Made by a program: the position numbers and the translations under genes
Part shown: in pieces, positions 37,101 through 49,259 of the stretch
Layout: every line of letters starts with the position of its first letter
How positions within the stretch are numbered: position 1 is the first letter of the stretch
The notes under the pieces: model-generated
What the model was told of the DNA's origin: nothing
The model's database searches: none
The model's input: the letters and a program-made list of their open reading frames with translations, nothing else
Assembly: GCA_914767715.1 (NCBI GenBank)
Contig: OU612073.1
Location: forward strand, 3,660,001-3,724,000
DNA length: 64,000 nt
Reading direction: 5' to 3'
Source: Membranipora membranacea
Lineage: Eukaryota; Bryozoa; Gymnolaemata; Cheilostomatida; Membraniporidae

Positions 37101-40100
37101 TTGGATCTGATATGAAGCTCAGCGGAATCATCGATTCATTCACAAATTTGATGACTAATGTTACTAGTGACAATCACCCCTCAATTGTTGACCCTTAGAG
37201 ATAAGAATTATACACTAACCAGTGATGACCGAAGATACACTTATGTCAGCTGTAAACTTCACCCCAAGTGCTGATTAGCTGATGATAAGTGATTGATAGC
37301 CCTCTAATGTAAACATTGAGGAGTATATCATTTACTAGTTTTGAGAAATCCCTACACATTTGTAATTCTATGCAGAACATACGATGTGCACATTTTTGAG
37401 TGGGCTCAACACAAACTCTGATTCAGATGTTAGAAGCTGGAATTCCATATTTGGTTTTGAAGCAAGATTTGAAAGTCAAAGTGATGATAGATAATTGATG
37501 GTTTTGGTCAGCTGTATATTATTCTCATGTTGTGATGTCAGTAGCCTCGGAAAATATTCCAAATGACGTTAAACAATTTTCCAGTATGGGTAAGAAATTC
37601 TTCACTATACATTAGTGAAATTATAGGACTTGATTTATGATATGATTTATCAAACTGTAATATGTGGGCTTAGTCACATCAAGGATTCCATTCACCCCGG
37701 TCAGATGAGGCAGGATGACTTGCACTTTGAGCTTTTTTATTTTCCACTGTCGCTATTGCTGAATGACTCACTTGGTACAAAAACAATCACTGCCTTTCTT
37801 GTTTGTAGTAAAGGGAACGGACCAGTGAAGAGAAGGAATCGGGGTGACAAGCCGAAGCCTGCTGTACACCTAGCTCCTGGTCAAACATCAGACCCTGAGA
37901 GACAGAACAGACAGAGCGATGGGCGGTCTCTGTATAAAGATCCCTGTCTGGTTAGTTAATATTGAATCATAAGTTTGATGGACGAACCCTAGTTATCGTG
38001 TAAAATAGCTGTCTGGGGGCTCATATAAGTTGATTAGGCATACCAAAATTATATTCAACTAAATACACTGGTAATATGAAGCAAAATACATTTCAGATTA
38101 AGGTGGTGTGTCTGATTTGTTCAGAAGGTGGTCACATCCAGGTGTGTCACCTGATCTCCCTGCGACATTCCTGCTAAGCCCACTGTAGCATTGTGGGAAT
38201 GATATTATGCATATATTATTCCATTGTACGTTTATGGGATTGCCTAAACTGTCTATGAAGACGAGTCAAGATTGACAGGCACAAAGCTGTGTCCAAAGGT
38301 GCATAGTGTCATCTGTCAAACTGACTGCAATCTGACCTAATTTAACCAATGATCTACTATTGTTGACAATAGTCTGATAACTTGCCTGTCTTGGCGTGTT
38401 TTTGTAGGCTGTTCAGTTCTCTTGCAGCTTGTGGTCGTCTAGTTTTGCTTGATGTGGGCCCATAATTGGTCACTTACCCTATCATCCGGTGGTGCTTGAC
38501 CTCTTGTTTTCAAAATAAGAAAGTTGTGTAAGCACATCAGAGCGGTCAGATAATTATAGTGAAGGGCAGCTTACCGAGCTGAAACGTGCTGTTTACGAAA
38601 TAAAAACATGGCTTGCATGCTATCCTCAATTAGAAATTCCTTGAGTGTTATCCTCAAACTGAAATCTGCAAGCTTCTGCTTGTCTCAAAAGTTAAGGACA
38701 GTTTAGGCATTCTCAACTGCATTGCAAAGCAAGATTATACTATCCTCTCTAACCATGTATATCTGCTTGTATTACAGGGAATGCCTGAGTTACCAATGCA
38801 TGCCAGTGTAAAGGCAAACAATCCTAACTCTCACTCTGCGGGAACTCCACCCGCCACCACTACTGACGAGTACTTATATATGAAGGGAGGTCACACACCT
38901 CTATACGCTACTCCCAGTAATCTAATCCCTGAGGATCAAACCGCCATCTATGAAAACGAGGTAAGACATGTGAGGAAAACTGAGCTGTCTGCAGTTCTTG
39001 TGTGCCATTAATCCAAGAGTCTAGCTAGACCAAATACTAGGAAGAGTTTTGTGGTAGCTTATTACCCCGGAATCTCCCATAAACCTGATCACTTGAACTG
39101 ATGAGCATCTCTCTTCAAAATGCAGCCTGGAATTACTACAGCAAACAATCAATCAATCTGCTCATGCAGTTAAGCTCAGGGCTTGGAAGTTTGAGAGCAG
39201 TTGATCATCAGATACTTCTAGATCATGTTTGTTTGTGAGATAGTAGAAATTATAAAACGTGCAACAACGGAGGAGATAACTCCTTAAAACAGAACATCGG
39301 TGTTTTACTGATATAATATCAAGGCTGTCAAATATGTAATATGATATTTTTGACAGGAGGGTGCAGGTGTACACCCAGATGATGAGTATCAGCATGGTTA
39401 TATTATACCTGGACTGGAGAGGAACGGACATAGCTCAGGGTACGTGTTAACAGTTATCTAACATCTCTTACCATCCTGTCTTAATATTCTTTCCTTAACT
39501 GTCTCGTTACTACTGGAAGTTCTTGTATGTCTCTTCTTACAACCTTAGCCTGAGTGACTCAGTCCTACACTGTCAGAAGTGTGGGACGCGTTGAGTGTGC
39601 TCGACGTTGCTTTTGTCCTAGCAAACCTAAGTCTCTACCTCACTATCTTTTTGATATGTTTTTTTCTGAGACATGCCTTGAAGCCTCGGACTACAAATCC
39701 AGATGGGAGTGTGCGGATAGCTATAAGATGCTTCAAGTGGCTTCAAATTTGAACAATTGTTAAATGCTATATATTTTAAATGGTGATTTAGAGCACCAGT
39801 CATAAATAACGGAAAGAGTTTAGAATGAAAACCTAATCTGTATTGTTATAGATCAGGGATCGACAACCCTATTTATGAAAATGTTGAAAATTGAGTAAGT
39901 AGGTGAATAAAATGACATTTGAATCGCATTTATCTCTCTATTTGTGGAGGGTTCAGCCAGTTCTGTGTTCAGACTGGGGTAAATAGTTTCACAGTCTGAG
40001 CCATCAGATATCAGTGTGAAAAAGAATGACATCTGGAAATAAAAGCTCTAACAGCATGTATTTGATGTTGGAAGGGTCGTATTAAAAACCGTTTTTTCAT

Positions 40101-43100
40101 TTTGAAATTCAGAAAAGAATGAATAACATCTAATCTTTTAACAAAAACCCCAGTAACAGTAGTTTACCTTTTCAAATAGCGAGTCACATTTTAGCAACAA
40201 TCATACCCCTTGATACCAAGCCCCATGATCACGTTGAGTAATATACGATATTGTCCCACACAATCTCACTCTGTATACTCTCTAATCTTGTAGAAGAGTC
40301 ACCCAATTTGTTTGTCAACTTGCACTTTCATATCACATGTCTAGTCTCTTTTTTCTGTCTATCAGTTTGTATTTCCTATAGGTCGGTCAGGGTATTGTAT
40401 ATTGACCAGTTCGGTATTCTATATTTGTGTGGTTTATAATGATTTAAGTTAGCGGTATAACTTGGGAGTTGTGCTCCCACATACAGTGGTAGGACAATTC
40501 CTGTATTTATCGGTATTCTGATATTATGTTTTCATTTTATGATTGTAGCAATATAGAGGAAGGGGTTCCACTGATGAAAGGAATGGTGATGACAGAGAAT
40601 AAGCCTCCCCAGCTCCAGCTCAAGAAAAAGGTTGGTAGAGACATAAATACAAGTCATAAATTCCATGAATTCTGTATTAATCCCATTTAAAGTCCAGTTC
40701 AGTCACAAACGCAAAGGTTGCTTGGAGGTCAAAGCTGTAAAAAAGGGGAATTTGCACCTGCACTAGTGTTGTATTGAGCCAGCAAAAATGAAAATGAGCC
40801 GAGCCACTGAAATTTCCCTAAATTCGGGTACGAGTCGGGTCGAGTCGAAAAGAGGCGTGAAATGGATTTACACTGCGACTTCATAAGTCGATGTCCTACT
40901 CCTACACTGTCTTCAGATATCACAATTTAAAAGAATGATGGATATTCATCCACTAATCACTAGTGCAATTAGCTAATAGTACATGTTAAGTTTGATTCAG
41001 TTTGTAATATATCATCTAGACATAATGAACTATGTTGAGACCAAGTTTCATCAAATTCTGTCAAGTATTTATCGAATTATAGATGTCTGAAGTAAACTTT
41101 ATGTAGTGTTGTAAGCCGTTCATAATAATCACAGCAAAAGCATGACTATTAGCTATAGTTTTATTATCGCATAGTCTCTATTTCCAATTCATCACCTAAA
41201 ATCCATAGCATAGTGGTTAAGATCGTGGACTGTAGTGCACTAGGTCTCAGGTTCGAGTCCAGGTGCAAGCAATCTTTTGACCATCACTCTTGTAGTTGAG
41301 ACCCATAAGGATGTAGATCTCTGACCTGACTTGACCCTAACATGACCCGACCACAGAAACCCCGGACCCGTTGACTCGACCCTGAATACAACACTAACCT
41401 GCACACAATTTCCCCAGAAAAAAGGGAATTGAGTCTAATGATTGCCCGGGTCTTTACTGCTTTGGATCTACCCAACTTGATGTTCCACTTTGGTATGTAT
41501 GAGGGTAAGACCTTCTGCATTGTAATGGTAATCCACTTTTCATATGAGCTGACCAAGTGTTTTTATTTGTAGGAACCCCTGGCTATGCCTCGATTAAAAC
41601 TAAATAAAACTGAATCCTCAGGCTCATGTGACAGTGACCGTCCCCTACTATCAGAAAATAGCTCTCCAGAACTAAACATCACACCACAGGCTAGAAGCAA
41701 ACCTCCTCCCCCGCCTACCAAGCCAACATCACCACCTATTGACAAGCACATGTCAGGACCTTATGATAACAGAACATCGCCACCAAAAGAAGTAAAGAAA
41801 CCCATGTGTCTTCCCGTTAATAAGCCTGCACCTCCTCCATCGAACAGCAAACTGCTCTCTCCACCAGTTAGGAAACCTGCTAACCAGCCATTCAAACCTC
41901 CTGCTGCAGCTAAACCTTCCCTACCTCTACTCCCACTCAAAGAAAAAATAGGCGCTAAATCAAGTGTTGACAACATGACATCTAAACCTGAGTCAGACGA
42001 TAAAAATAATGACATGGTATACGAACCAGCGCTTACTAAACCCAGTGACTTCCTGAAAAATCTAAAACAGCAGCAGCAGGACAAACAAAACCAGAACAAT
42101 AAGCCAGCACTAGCTTCTAAACCTAAAGTAGCTATACAGCCACCTGCTAAGCCAGCTGTCAAAGCTAAGCCTAGCAATCCTTTAGTGATTGGGAAACCTA
42201 AAGGGGCATTACCACCACCCCCGCCTCCGCCAGCCTCTGGTAAACCAGGTAAGATACACAGGCCAATCACCACACCAACTGAAGATGTGTATCAGCCAGT
42301 TGGCATTCATACAACCACCTAGAGGTAATTAATAATACTTAGCATTACAGATATTTTATGTTTAGCTTCTTGTAAAGATATTATATTATATTATATGGTA
42401 ATATTTTGGTTCAACTGTTGTCTTTGACAAATACTCACTACCATTCCAAATTCAGTTAACTAGTATGTAGTGGTATAAGCTCTTCTATTTTATGAATGTA
42501 TGACGAAGCATTTGCTCTTATTTTTCTCAGTTTTAGCAATGTTAAATCATTTATTTGAATCCCATTACGAGACTGTAAGTTGGCAACAGCTAATCAAACC
42601 AAATTGTTGCTCACCCAAGCAAATTAATTAGTGGTTTTAACCAATATTGATTATAGACCATATCTGATTGGAGAGGTATTGACATTAACTAACCTTTACA
42701 TTCTGTTGAATTTGTCTGATTACAAATGTGAATAGGAAGTTGCCTGCCACTTGATATTGATAGGACAACTTCCATGTACTTAATTTTCCCCTCTCCACGT
42801 AAGTCCCTGCTCCAATCAAGGTGTTAACTCCTTGCTCCAATCAAACCCAAGGCTATATGCGATTAATTCATCTCTCAATTTGATGAAGCAGATTTTGCTC
42901 ACATCTAATGCTCATCCGGTGTGACCTGGAGTCAACTTATATCAAGAACTCAAACGAGCTGAGACAGTTTGTTCAATCAGGCTACCCTCTGATTCTCTAA
43001 TAACCTCGCATTAATTTGATATTAGTAAGTTATCTATAATAATCGAAACTATGCATATTTCTTTGCCAGTACTACTGTTATCTAAACAATCAACCTAACC

Positions 43101-46100
43101 TCTCATCTCAATGGAAAGTTTGTTTGAATCAAACAACCCAGTATGATGTTTTTTATGTCTATCATGTGCTTTATTTTACCAAGGAGTTAGAGGGAACTAC
43201 CTCCCTCTAACTCCTTGATTTTACTATGCTACTAACTTTTTTTATTTTATTTATTTACATTAAATAGAATCAATTCATAGAAAGAGTATACCACAGATGT
43301 TTTATTTTCTCATTCGGATCACATTCACAACCACTATCGGCCTTACATGCGGAGCGCCTAAATGACGTCTATTTGTTAATTATGGTGAACTACCCTAAGT
43401 GATAGTTCGTTGCACAAGCTTTGTTCATCCCAAACAAGTTTGAGGATGTTCAAGCAATGTGCTAGATTACCAGAAGCGATAAAAAAGTGTTATGATTCTT
43501 GTTTGATACTTCACCACAAAGCAAGTTATTGGATTCCATCACGATGAATTATCTCGGGTCTATCTTGGCATGCCAGCCAGCATTTCTGCTAATCTGATCG
43601 AGAACATACAACTTTTTGTGTAAGCCGAGACCTAAGGCTATGTACTCTTACTCAACAATTCTCTTGACATCATGGTCAGCTTTTCGTGGTGCTTTATGAT
43701 TGGTATTTTGTGACCTTGGCAGCAATAATTCCCAAGGTAGATTGCACTTGCTGCTTTCGTTAAACTACTGAGCCTTCAGCATGGATCAAGAGGTATCTAA
43801 AATACTGTCACTCCAAGGATAGCCTGTGTAAGTATACACCTTACTCTAGTTTATATGAGCAGAGCACACTGTATTTTCAAATACCAACGGCCAAAATGTG
43901 AATTCCTGTTGCAGATCATGTTTGACTAAATTTACCTGCATTGAATGTTGCTCTTTTTCAACTGGTAAGCCACGGCTAGAGGGGGCAACTCCAAAACACG
44001 CAAATTGGATTAATCTATGATCTACGAGCTATCCATTCCAGTGAATGATTCGTCTATATTAAATATATATACAATCAGCTATGCCGATAAGGGTCTGGAA
44101 GTGGCTAGTTGGGTTTAAATATTTTGGCGCATCAACTCGCGTAGATTCTTTTTTTGTTCAAATCTAACTGATGTCAAACTTAATGGTCCTTATCTCAAGT
44201 CAATCACATTTATAAAAAAAAACATGATTCAAATCCCTTCTTACATTTTGTAGAGGATTTGTTCATACCTAAAAGCAGAGGTTGGAGTAAAAGTGTCAAT
44301 TATTTGTAACCCAGTATTCTCCTAGCTTTGACTACAGTGTAAGTTATGCCATATATTCATTTCCGGATTTAGATTCGTGTTTCCCTATCTATCTGGATTG
44401 AACAACAAATGAAATTTGCTTCATTTGATACTGTGAAGTAGTCAGTACCTGCTAAATATTATTTGGGTGTTTGGGGTTGTTTGCTGTCAGCATGATACCA
44501 CACTTTACCAATGACTACAATCTTTGACTTTACGTATCTCAATACATACGATGACCTGTAGGATATCAACTTTGCTTCAAGTGGATCGAGGATAAATCTG
44601 GCCCCTATTAGAATATGGATTTTGGCTGAAATTAAATGTAACAATTCATGCAGTAGTTCCTCATCAATGTTTTGATTCTGATGTCAATACCACGAGTATC
44701 ACGAATAAGTCCAGCAAAGTCACCAGGATCTCCGACTTCATTACGATTACAATTACGAAATTATAATTAAAATATTTTAAATTAATAATAATTGATATTG
44801 TATTTTTTGAAATGGAAACCTGACACAATATCTATACCTTAGTTTTGCCATGTCAATTTAAGAGAAGAGACAGGATTTTGAGAATTTCAGCGACCCAAAC
44901 TAGTATTGCATGAATTTGCTCGGTTGAAGAGGAATTTAAGTTCAGAACTATCAAACCAATTTGTTAGGTTCATGTATCAATTATGCTTTTATGCTTTATA
45001 TCATAGAGTTACAATATGGGTGACGCTAATAGTGAGATCACACAGTTCTCCATTGACTCACGTGAGTACAAGTCGATCTTATCAGTTTCCCTATCCTTTT
45101 GAGTTGTGGTAAGGATTTTCCTGGGACAAGCCACTTCCCAAAAGCCTGGAAAGTTCTTGTTTTGTAGCAGCGTGACTGTAACTTAACCATCAGAAAGATT
45201 CAGTTTATAAGCACTCTTCTTTCCGCTGATTATAAAGCCTATCCGTACTGTCGTACATTTGCAAGTCATTTGGTCTGCTGGCAGCATGGTGCTAGGAAGT
45301 CAAAGCGCTGAAATGTTGCCCGGGATGCTGGTTCAGACCTTATTATCAGCTACATCCCAGGATGTGGTTTATAATGAAAATACCAGCAAACCTAACATCG
45401 CTTGAGAACTTAAACTAGGCTCTAGTTAACTTCACAAACATACGCATTAAATTAAGGTCAATGCACTTTTCTTACAGAGGAGATGAATGGTAAAATCTAA
45501 CCTTCTGGTCCCATCAAGACCAAGTAGAATGTTTTGCTGTAACAGGCTATATGGGATTTGAAAAAGTCACAATTAATTCCCTTGTGACAACAAATAGCTC
45601 ATTCCTTTTAACAAAAATGACAAATTCCTCCCTAAATTCAACACTGCTCTATGCTGAAAAAGCCTTTTCCATAAATACACCTAAACACATCAATACCTGC
45701 CTTCTTATTTTTTCTTTTATTGTTGTTTTCAAACACATGGTCTTATATGCTTCTTGCATTGATCGATGTGAAATTAAGTTCATAATAATAATACATATCA
45801 AATACATAGATATCTTTATCATATTTTGATTTATAGTTATATTATATTATTATATTATATTTATTTTACAGACTGTATTCCCTCGGAGTTTAAAGGACTT
45901 GCTGACCTGGATCAGTATAACAGCCTTACGCCTACTGATCAGCATGAGAATCCCATCCACTTCGTACCGTCAGACAAGCAGTATAGGATTGTGGTATGTG
46001 AATTTGTCTCGTCTTGTGGGCCCCGTGAGGAGAGTGACAATATATAACTGGTTTATTGCATTGACCAAGGATTCAAACAGAAATCAAAACCTTTTTGCAA

Positions 46101-46676
46101 GATTGATAACATACTGGGAGTACTGAAACATTCAAAAACCAAGATTTGGTTCATTTGAAATTATCCGGGAAGCTCATGCTTGACAAATTCCATGTGACTT
46201 TGGATTTTCTCCCCTTTGAATGAACTTTGGTTTGTTCTTCATTAATTATACCCTCCCTTAGGCTTGTAGTTTTAGGAGCACTACCTCCCCTAGAGAGTGT
46301 ACTAAAGTGACCTAAAAAACACTATAACTGCAAAGCCCCATGGTAGAATGAGCTCTGTTTGGATTTCCACTTACATTCATAAACTCTCAAATGCTTTGGC
46401 AGCTCGGACTTTGCCTCAGACCACACTAGTGGAAGCCACCCAAATTGTCCTGCTGGGGTTACCCAGGGGCTCCACATGCTCTTCCAAAGATTCCTGCCTC
46501 CCCTTTTAAATTTTCTAAACTATTTTTCCCTCCTCTGCTCTTCCACAATCTCACGTATTTTATTATAACAATCTGCTTTAGTCTATATATTTTTACACTT
46601 TTTACACTACTTTATGGACAGTTTACACCCAGAACAAAAATCATAGTGTTTTTTAATACTCATGACAAATATCTGA

Positions 46677-46710
<34 letters not shown>

Positions 46711-48084
46711 CCTTGTCATTGCACTGCCTGAATTCACCTTACAATAAAAGTATTTGAGATGAAGGGCATATAACTCTATAACTATAATATAAATCTTACA
46801 CAATATTTTAATGACAAGACATTTTTAATAGGAGGAAAGATGAAATTTTACAAGGCTTACATTCAAATTTATTGAATTATTTGCCACCAGTTATTTTTCT
46901 GCAATAAAAACATTGAAACTCATAGATTCATATGTTGAGACCAATTTATTTTTTATTTAAAGAGAGACATGCTTGGGCAATCTCCTCCAAAACAGACTCC
47001 TCCAAAACAGGGTACTCCACCAAGATTGACAACTCCTCAACCCAGCCTTGACCCAAACCAGCCCCAGGCGGTGGAGTATGATAATATAACAATTTACTCA
47101 AGGCACAAAGCTAAGGATCCTCTCAGGGCTCTTAATAACTCAGACTATAAGGGACTTTATTTTGACGATGGCATCAGGAGAATTGGTGAGTCATACTTCC
47201 GTTTTTTTATTTTTACATTAAAGACTACCCAAAGACCAAATCATGTTAGTCAGGCAGTTACTTGTGATAAAGTTGTGTCAGACTTGCATGATAAAAAAAT
47301 TCAATGCTCTACTTGGCATGAATTATCGATGGTGCAAAGAGTGCCTTCCAAAAGGGAAGGTAACTCTCATTCTCTGCATTATGATATCACAGCCTTCAGG
47401 AAGTTCTTGTTTCTTGTATTGCACATCAGGTGATATCGTAGGGTAGAGAGTGAGAGTTGTCTAGTTGGGTAGTCTTTAAGGTAATATCAATGGCTGATCA
47501 GAATATCACATACTGTCGGAAGCTGCAATGCTTCTGAATGTGGATAACTCAACCAAATTTTGCTCTACTGAGGTTGTTATATATGTATATAATTTTAGCC
47601 AAGTTTATCTTAACATTTGGTTTAGATTAATAAATAGAGAGGTTGCAAAGTCTTTCCAGGGACCTGAGACGACATAGGACAACTTCTTGACTCCATGATT
47701 CTGATCAGTGACTGGTCATTCGAGAAAGGTTTGTTGATAGTCTGAGCCCCCTCGACTCTTGCTGGATGACCCCGGCAGTTAGCTCTGACGGATATAAAAT
47801 TGTGCAAATACAGCTATTGACTTTTACAAAAACATGACTGTAAATATTTGCAAAAAAATAATAGTCCTATCAGGTTATGATTTCTAGCCAAATTTGCTCT
47901 TATAATTTACACAGAGTCAAGTTACTTAATACCATTCTCTGAACCTGAGGGGTCAATGGAGCTATTTTTTCCTACTGATATTGACACAAACAATGATAGC
48001 TTGACTGATACAGTACACACACACATTTATCAATGCACCTTGCCATACCTCAAACAAAACGTACCAGAAAAAAGCTGTAGTTGA
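30967..48084 (+). CDS. CUB-domain single-pass receptor with proline- and tyrosine-rich cytoplasmic tail
   Basis: Thirteen exons join in phase to 816 residues in the long form: 30967-31045 (signal peptide), 31464-31728, 32797-32990, 36087-36242, 36633-36708 (TM), 37809-37950, 38778-38960, 39357-39439, 40549-40630, 41573-42248, 45872-45993, 46963-47185 and 47915-48084. Residues about 33-180 form a CUB-like domain (TPGYLENTQYPNESYCQC near its start), a Thr/Pro-rich stalk follows, and the TM helix is SVIGVIFALLAIGAAIGVF. The tail has YxxM (Y336-L-Y-M), Y362-E-N and Y725-D-N-I, all SH2-type motifs, plus many PPPP and KP-rich stretches suited to SH3 or profilin binding. No kinase domain is present. 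A skipped exon at 39852-39894 ends a short form at residue 406. Intron read-through at 42248 gives a second alternative end at 42322. It is probably a cell-surface adhesion or signalling receptor; its ligand is unknown. Confidence 0.85.
31215..31228. repeat. C homopolymer (14 nt)
   Basis: Uninterrupted C run in the first intron of the CUB receptor, just beyond the end of the inverted-duplication arm. Confidence 0.9.
32200..32520 (+). mobile_element. Possible LINE 3'-end relic in a CUB-receptor intron
   Basis: The frame shows LRTFVPL and, later, KRNKFGNRACSF, loosely matching the RT..FG.RAFS block near the C-terminus of LINE ORF2 products. No other domain remains. The frame is antiquated and could be coincidence. 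Confidence 0.3.
33700..33930. mobile_element. Small inverted-repeat element (MITE-like)
   Basis: CTGGCTACACACGCC at the left and GGCGTGTGTAGCCGCAG at the right are terminal inverted repeats, with an additional GCTACACACGCC copy near 33769. About 230 bp long, non-coding, within the intron before the stalk exon of the CUB receptor. I could not define a target duplication. Confidence 0.65.
39852..39894 (+). other. Alternative exon ending in a stop codon that abuts a splice donor
   Basis: After a TATAG acceptor, 43 nt continue the receptor frame as SGIDNPIYENVEN and TGA; the next six bases are the consensus donor GTAAGT. The preceding exon (39357-39439) ends in phase to join either this exon or the one at 40549. 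Inclusion would yield a 406-residue receptor whose C-terminus carries an NPIY motif and a YENV (Grb2-type SH2) motif. Both reading frames and splice signals are visible; actual use is inferred. Confidence 0.7.
40741..41415. mobile_element. Inverted-repeat element carrying a tRNA-like segment
   Basis: GGGGAATTTGCACCTGCAC..TAGTGTTGTATT at the left matches the reverse complement of AATACAACACTA..CCTGCACACAATTTCCCC at the right, giving terminal inverted repeats around 675 bp. Inside, a region rich in GGGTCGAGTCG is mirrored by CGACCCGT-type sequence. A tRNA-like A box (TAGCATAGTGG, 41206-41216) and B box (GGTTCGAGTCC, 41250-41260) lie in the right half. It occupies most of the intron between 40630 and 41573. 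Confidence 0.6.
42817..42834. repeat. Palindrome of the CAAGGAGTTAACTCCTTG group
   Basis: CAAGGTGTTAACTCCTTG, an 18-bp inverted repeat with a single mismatched pair. Confidence 0.7.
43180..43217. repeat. Hairpin with 16-bp perfect stem, same palindrome group
   Basis: CAAGGAGTTAGAGGGA and its exact reverse complement flank a six-base loop (ACTACC). The outer bases are those of the shorter palindromes elsewhere in the window. Confidence 0.85.
46677..46710. repeat. AATC tetranucleotide microsatellite
   Basis: About eight tandem AATC units in the intron between 45993 and 46963. Confidence 0.9.
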
Positions 48085-49259
48085 TAGGTATCACCCAGGT
48101 TAAGTTGTGTCCAGGGCTGGATGAAGAGAGAAAGAGAGAGAGAGGGAGGGATGTCCCACTCTCCCTGATGGGACACCCAAATTGTTGCCTTTAAGTAGGG
48201 GTTGCCTGAACATGTATGTTCCAAGATAAGTCATCCCCAAATTTGCAATTGGGGCAAAACAAAAGTAAACAGAAAACACTCGGCCAATATTTCCATCTGC
48301 TGAGCTTTCACACACAACCCTAGCTCCTCATGACTGAACTTATTTACCAGAAAAAACAATATGGTAAAGAGTCAAGTCAAACCAACAGGATAACTAGTAG
48401 TTTGGCCTTGAACTGTCTCTGATTCAAAAAAGTGTAAATTTCCCCTTTATGAGGAAAACAGGAAGCAATAATGGTGCATGTCAGTAGATAAAAAGGGACA
48501 ACTCTACCAAACAAAATGGAACAAACTTTATCTAGTGCTTCCACAGGACGGTATGCACTGCTTTTCCATTCTCACACTCACAAACATTCTCGCAACGCTG
48601 TTATAGTGTAGACTGTAGACCAACGACTGTGGGTGGCGGTAACAAGCTTACATGGAGTTCCAGCTGTACTGTTAACTGTCTTGCAGTCTTTGAATATTAT
48701 AGAGTAACTCCAATTTTATAATATGATAGGTTAAAAATCGAGGCAACAATCACAAGAAGTTTCATTTGGTGGGAAGCCAAACGTCACTTGAATTTTATTT
48801 CATGCATGGAAGAAATGAAATTTCATCAAATATTTAAGTGCATAGATAAGAGCTGTAAAAAAACAGGCCAGGCCAAACATGTTAAATATTTATTCTTATC
48901 TGTCAGTTAAATGTGAGTTTAAATCATCAGTTTATTATAATTACATGATTGAATTGGCAGCCTCTCAACAGGAATAAACTCTGATAAATAAAGTAAACAA
49001 TATTTTGATGAGAAGTCCAAGTTAATTTATAGCAGTCATGCATGTCATCATAGTTTGACAGGATTGTGTCAGCTGCATAGAAGAGGGTCAAAAATATGTT
49101 AAACTAACCTAAAATGTCAATACTGTGTGCTTCCCACCTATTATCCTCTGGAACAACTTTTTTGGTAATAATGACCGCACTACCCTAGCACAAGCAGGTC
49201 AACTGGAGGATGTCGTCTATTATAGAGAGATTATGGTTCTCGAGCTAACAGAACCTTGA
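48085..49259. other. Intergenic region between convergent genes
   Basis: The 3' ends of the CUB receptor and the protease-like gene face each other here. There is an AG-rich tract at about 48127-48150 and a small hairpin (TGTCCCA..TGGGACA). No gene is supported. Confidence 0.5.

Larger units (their letters stand above)
42323..45871. other. Long CUB-receptor intron
   Basis: No coding exon is supported. It contains two palindromes of the CAAGGAGTTAACTCCTTG group and a weak SINE-like segment around 45279-45339, with TGGCAGCATGGTGC and GGTTCAGACC resembling pol III A and B boxes. Confidence 0.5.

Noticed and set aside
39554-39763. Plus-strand frame with VGRVECARRCFCP, reminiscent of a PAN domain start
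   Set aside because: Only one short motif matches, it lies between two in-phase receptor exons, and it lacks convincing splice sites.
41199-41270. Possible tRNA gene
   Set aside because: A and B boxes are visible, but the acceptor and T stems do not pair well and the segment lies inside an inverted-repeat element, so it is a tRNA-derived repeat at most.
41761-42273. 170-residue minus-strand frame rich in glycine
   Set aside because: It is the antisense shadow of the proline-rich receptor exon.
45279-45339. Possible SINE head or tRNA
   Set aside because: The two box-like strings are weak matches and no folded cloverleaf is evident.
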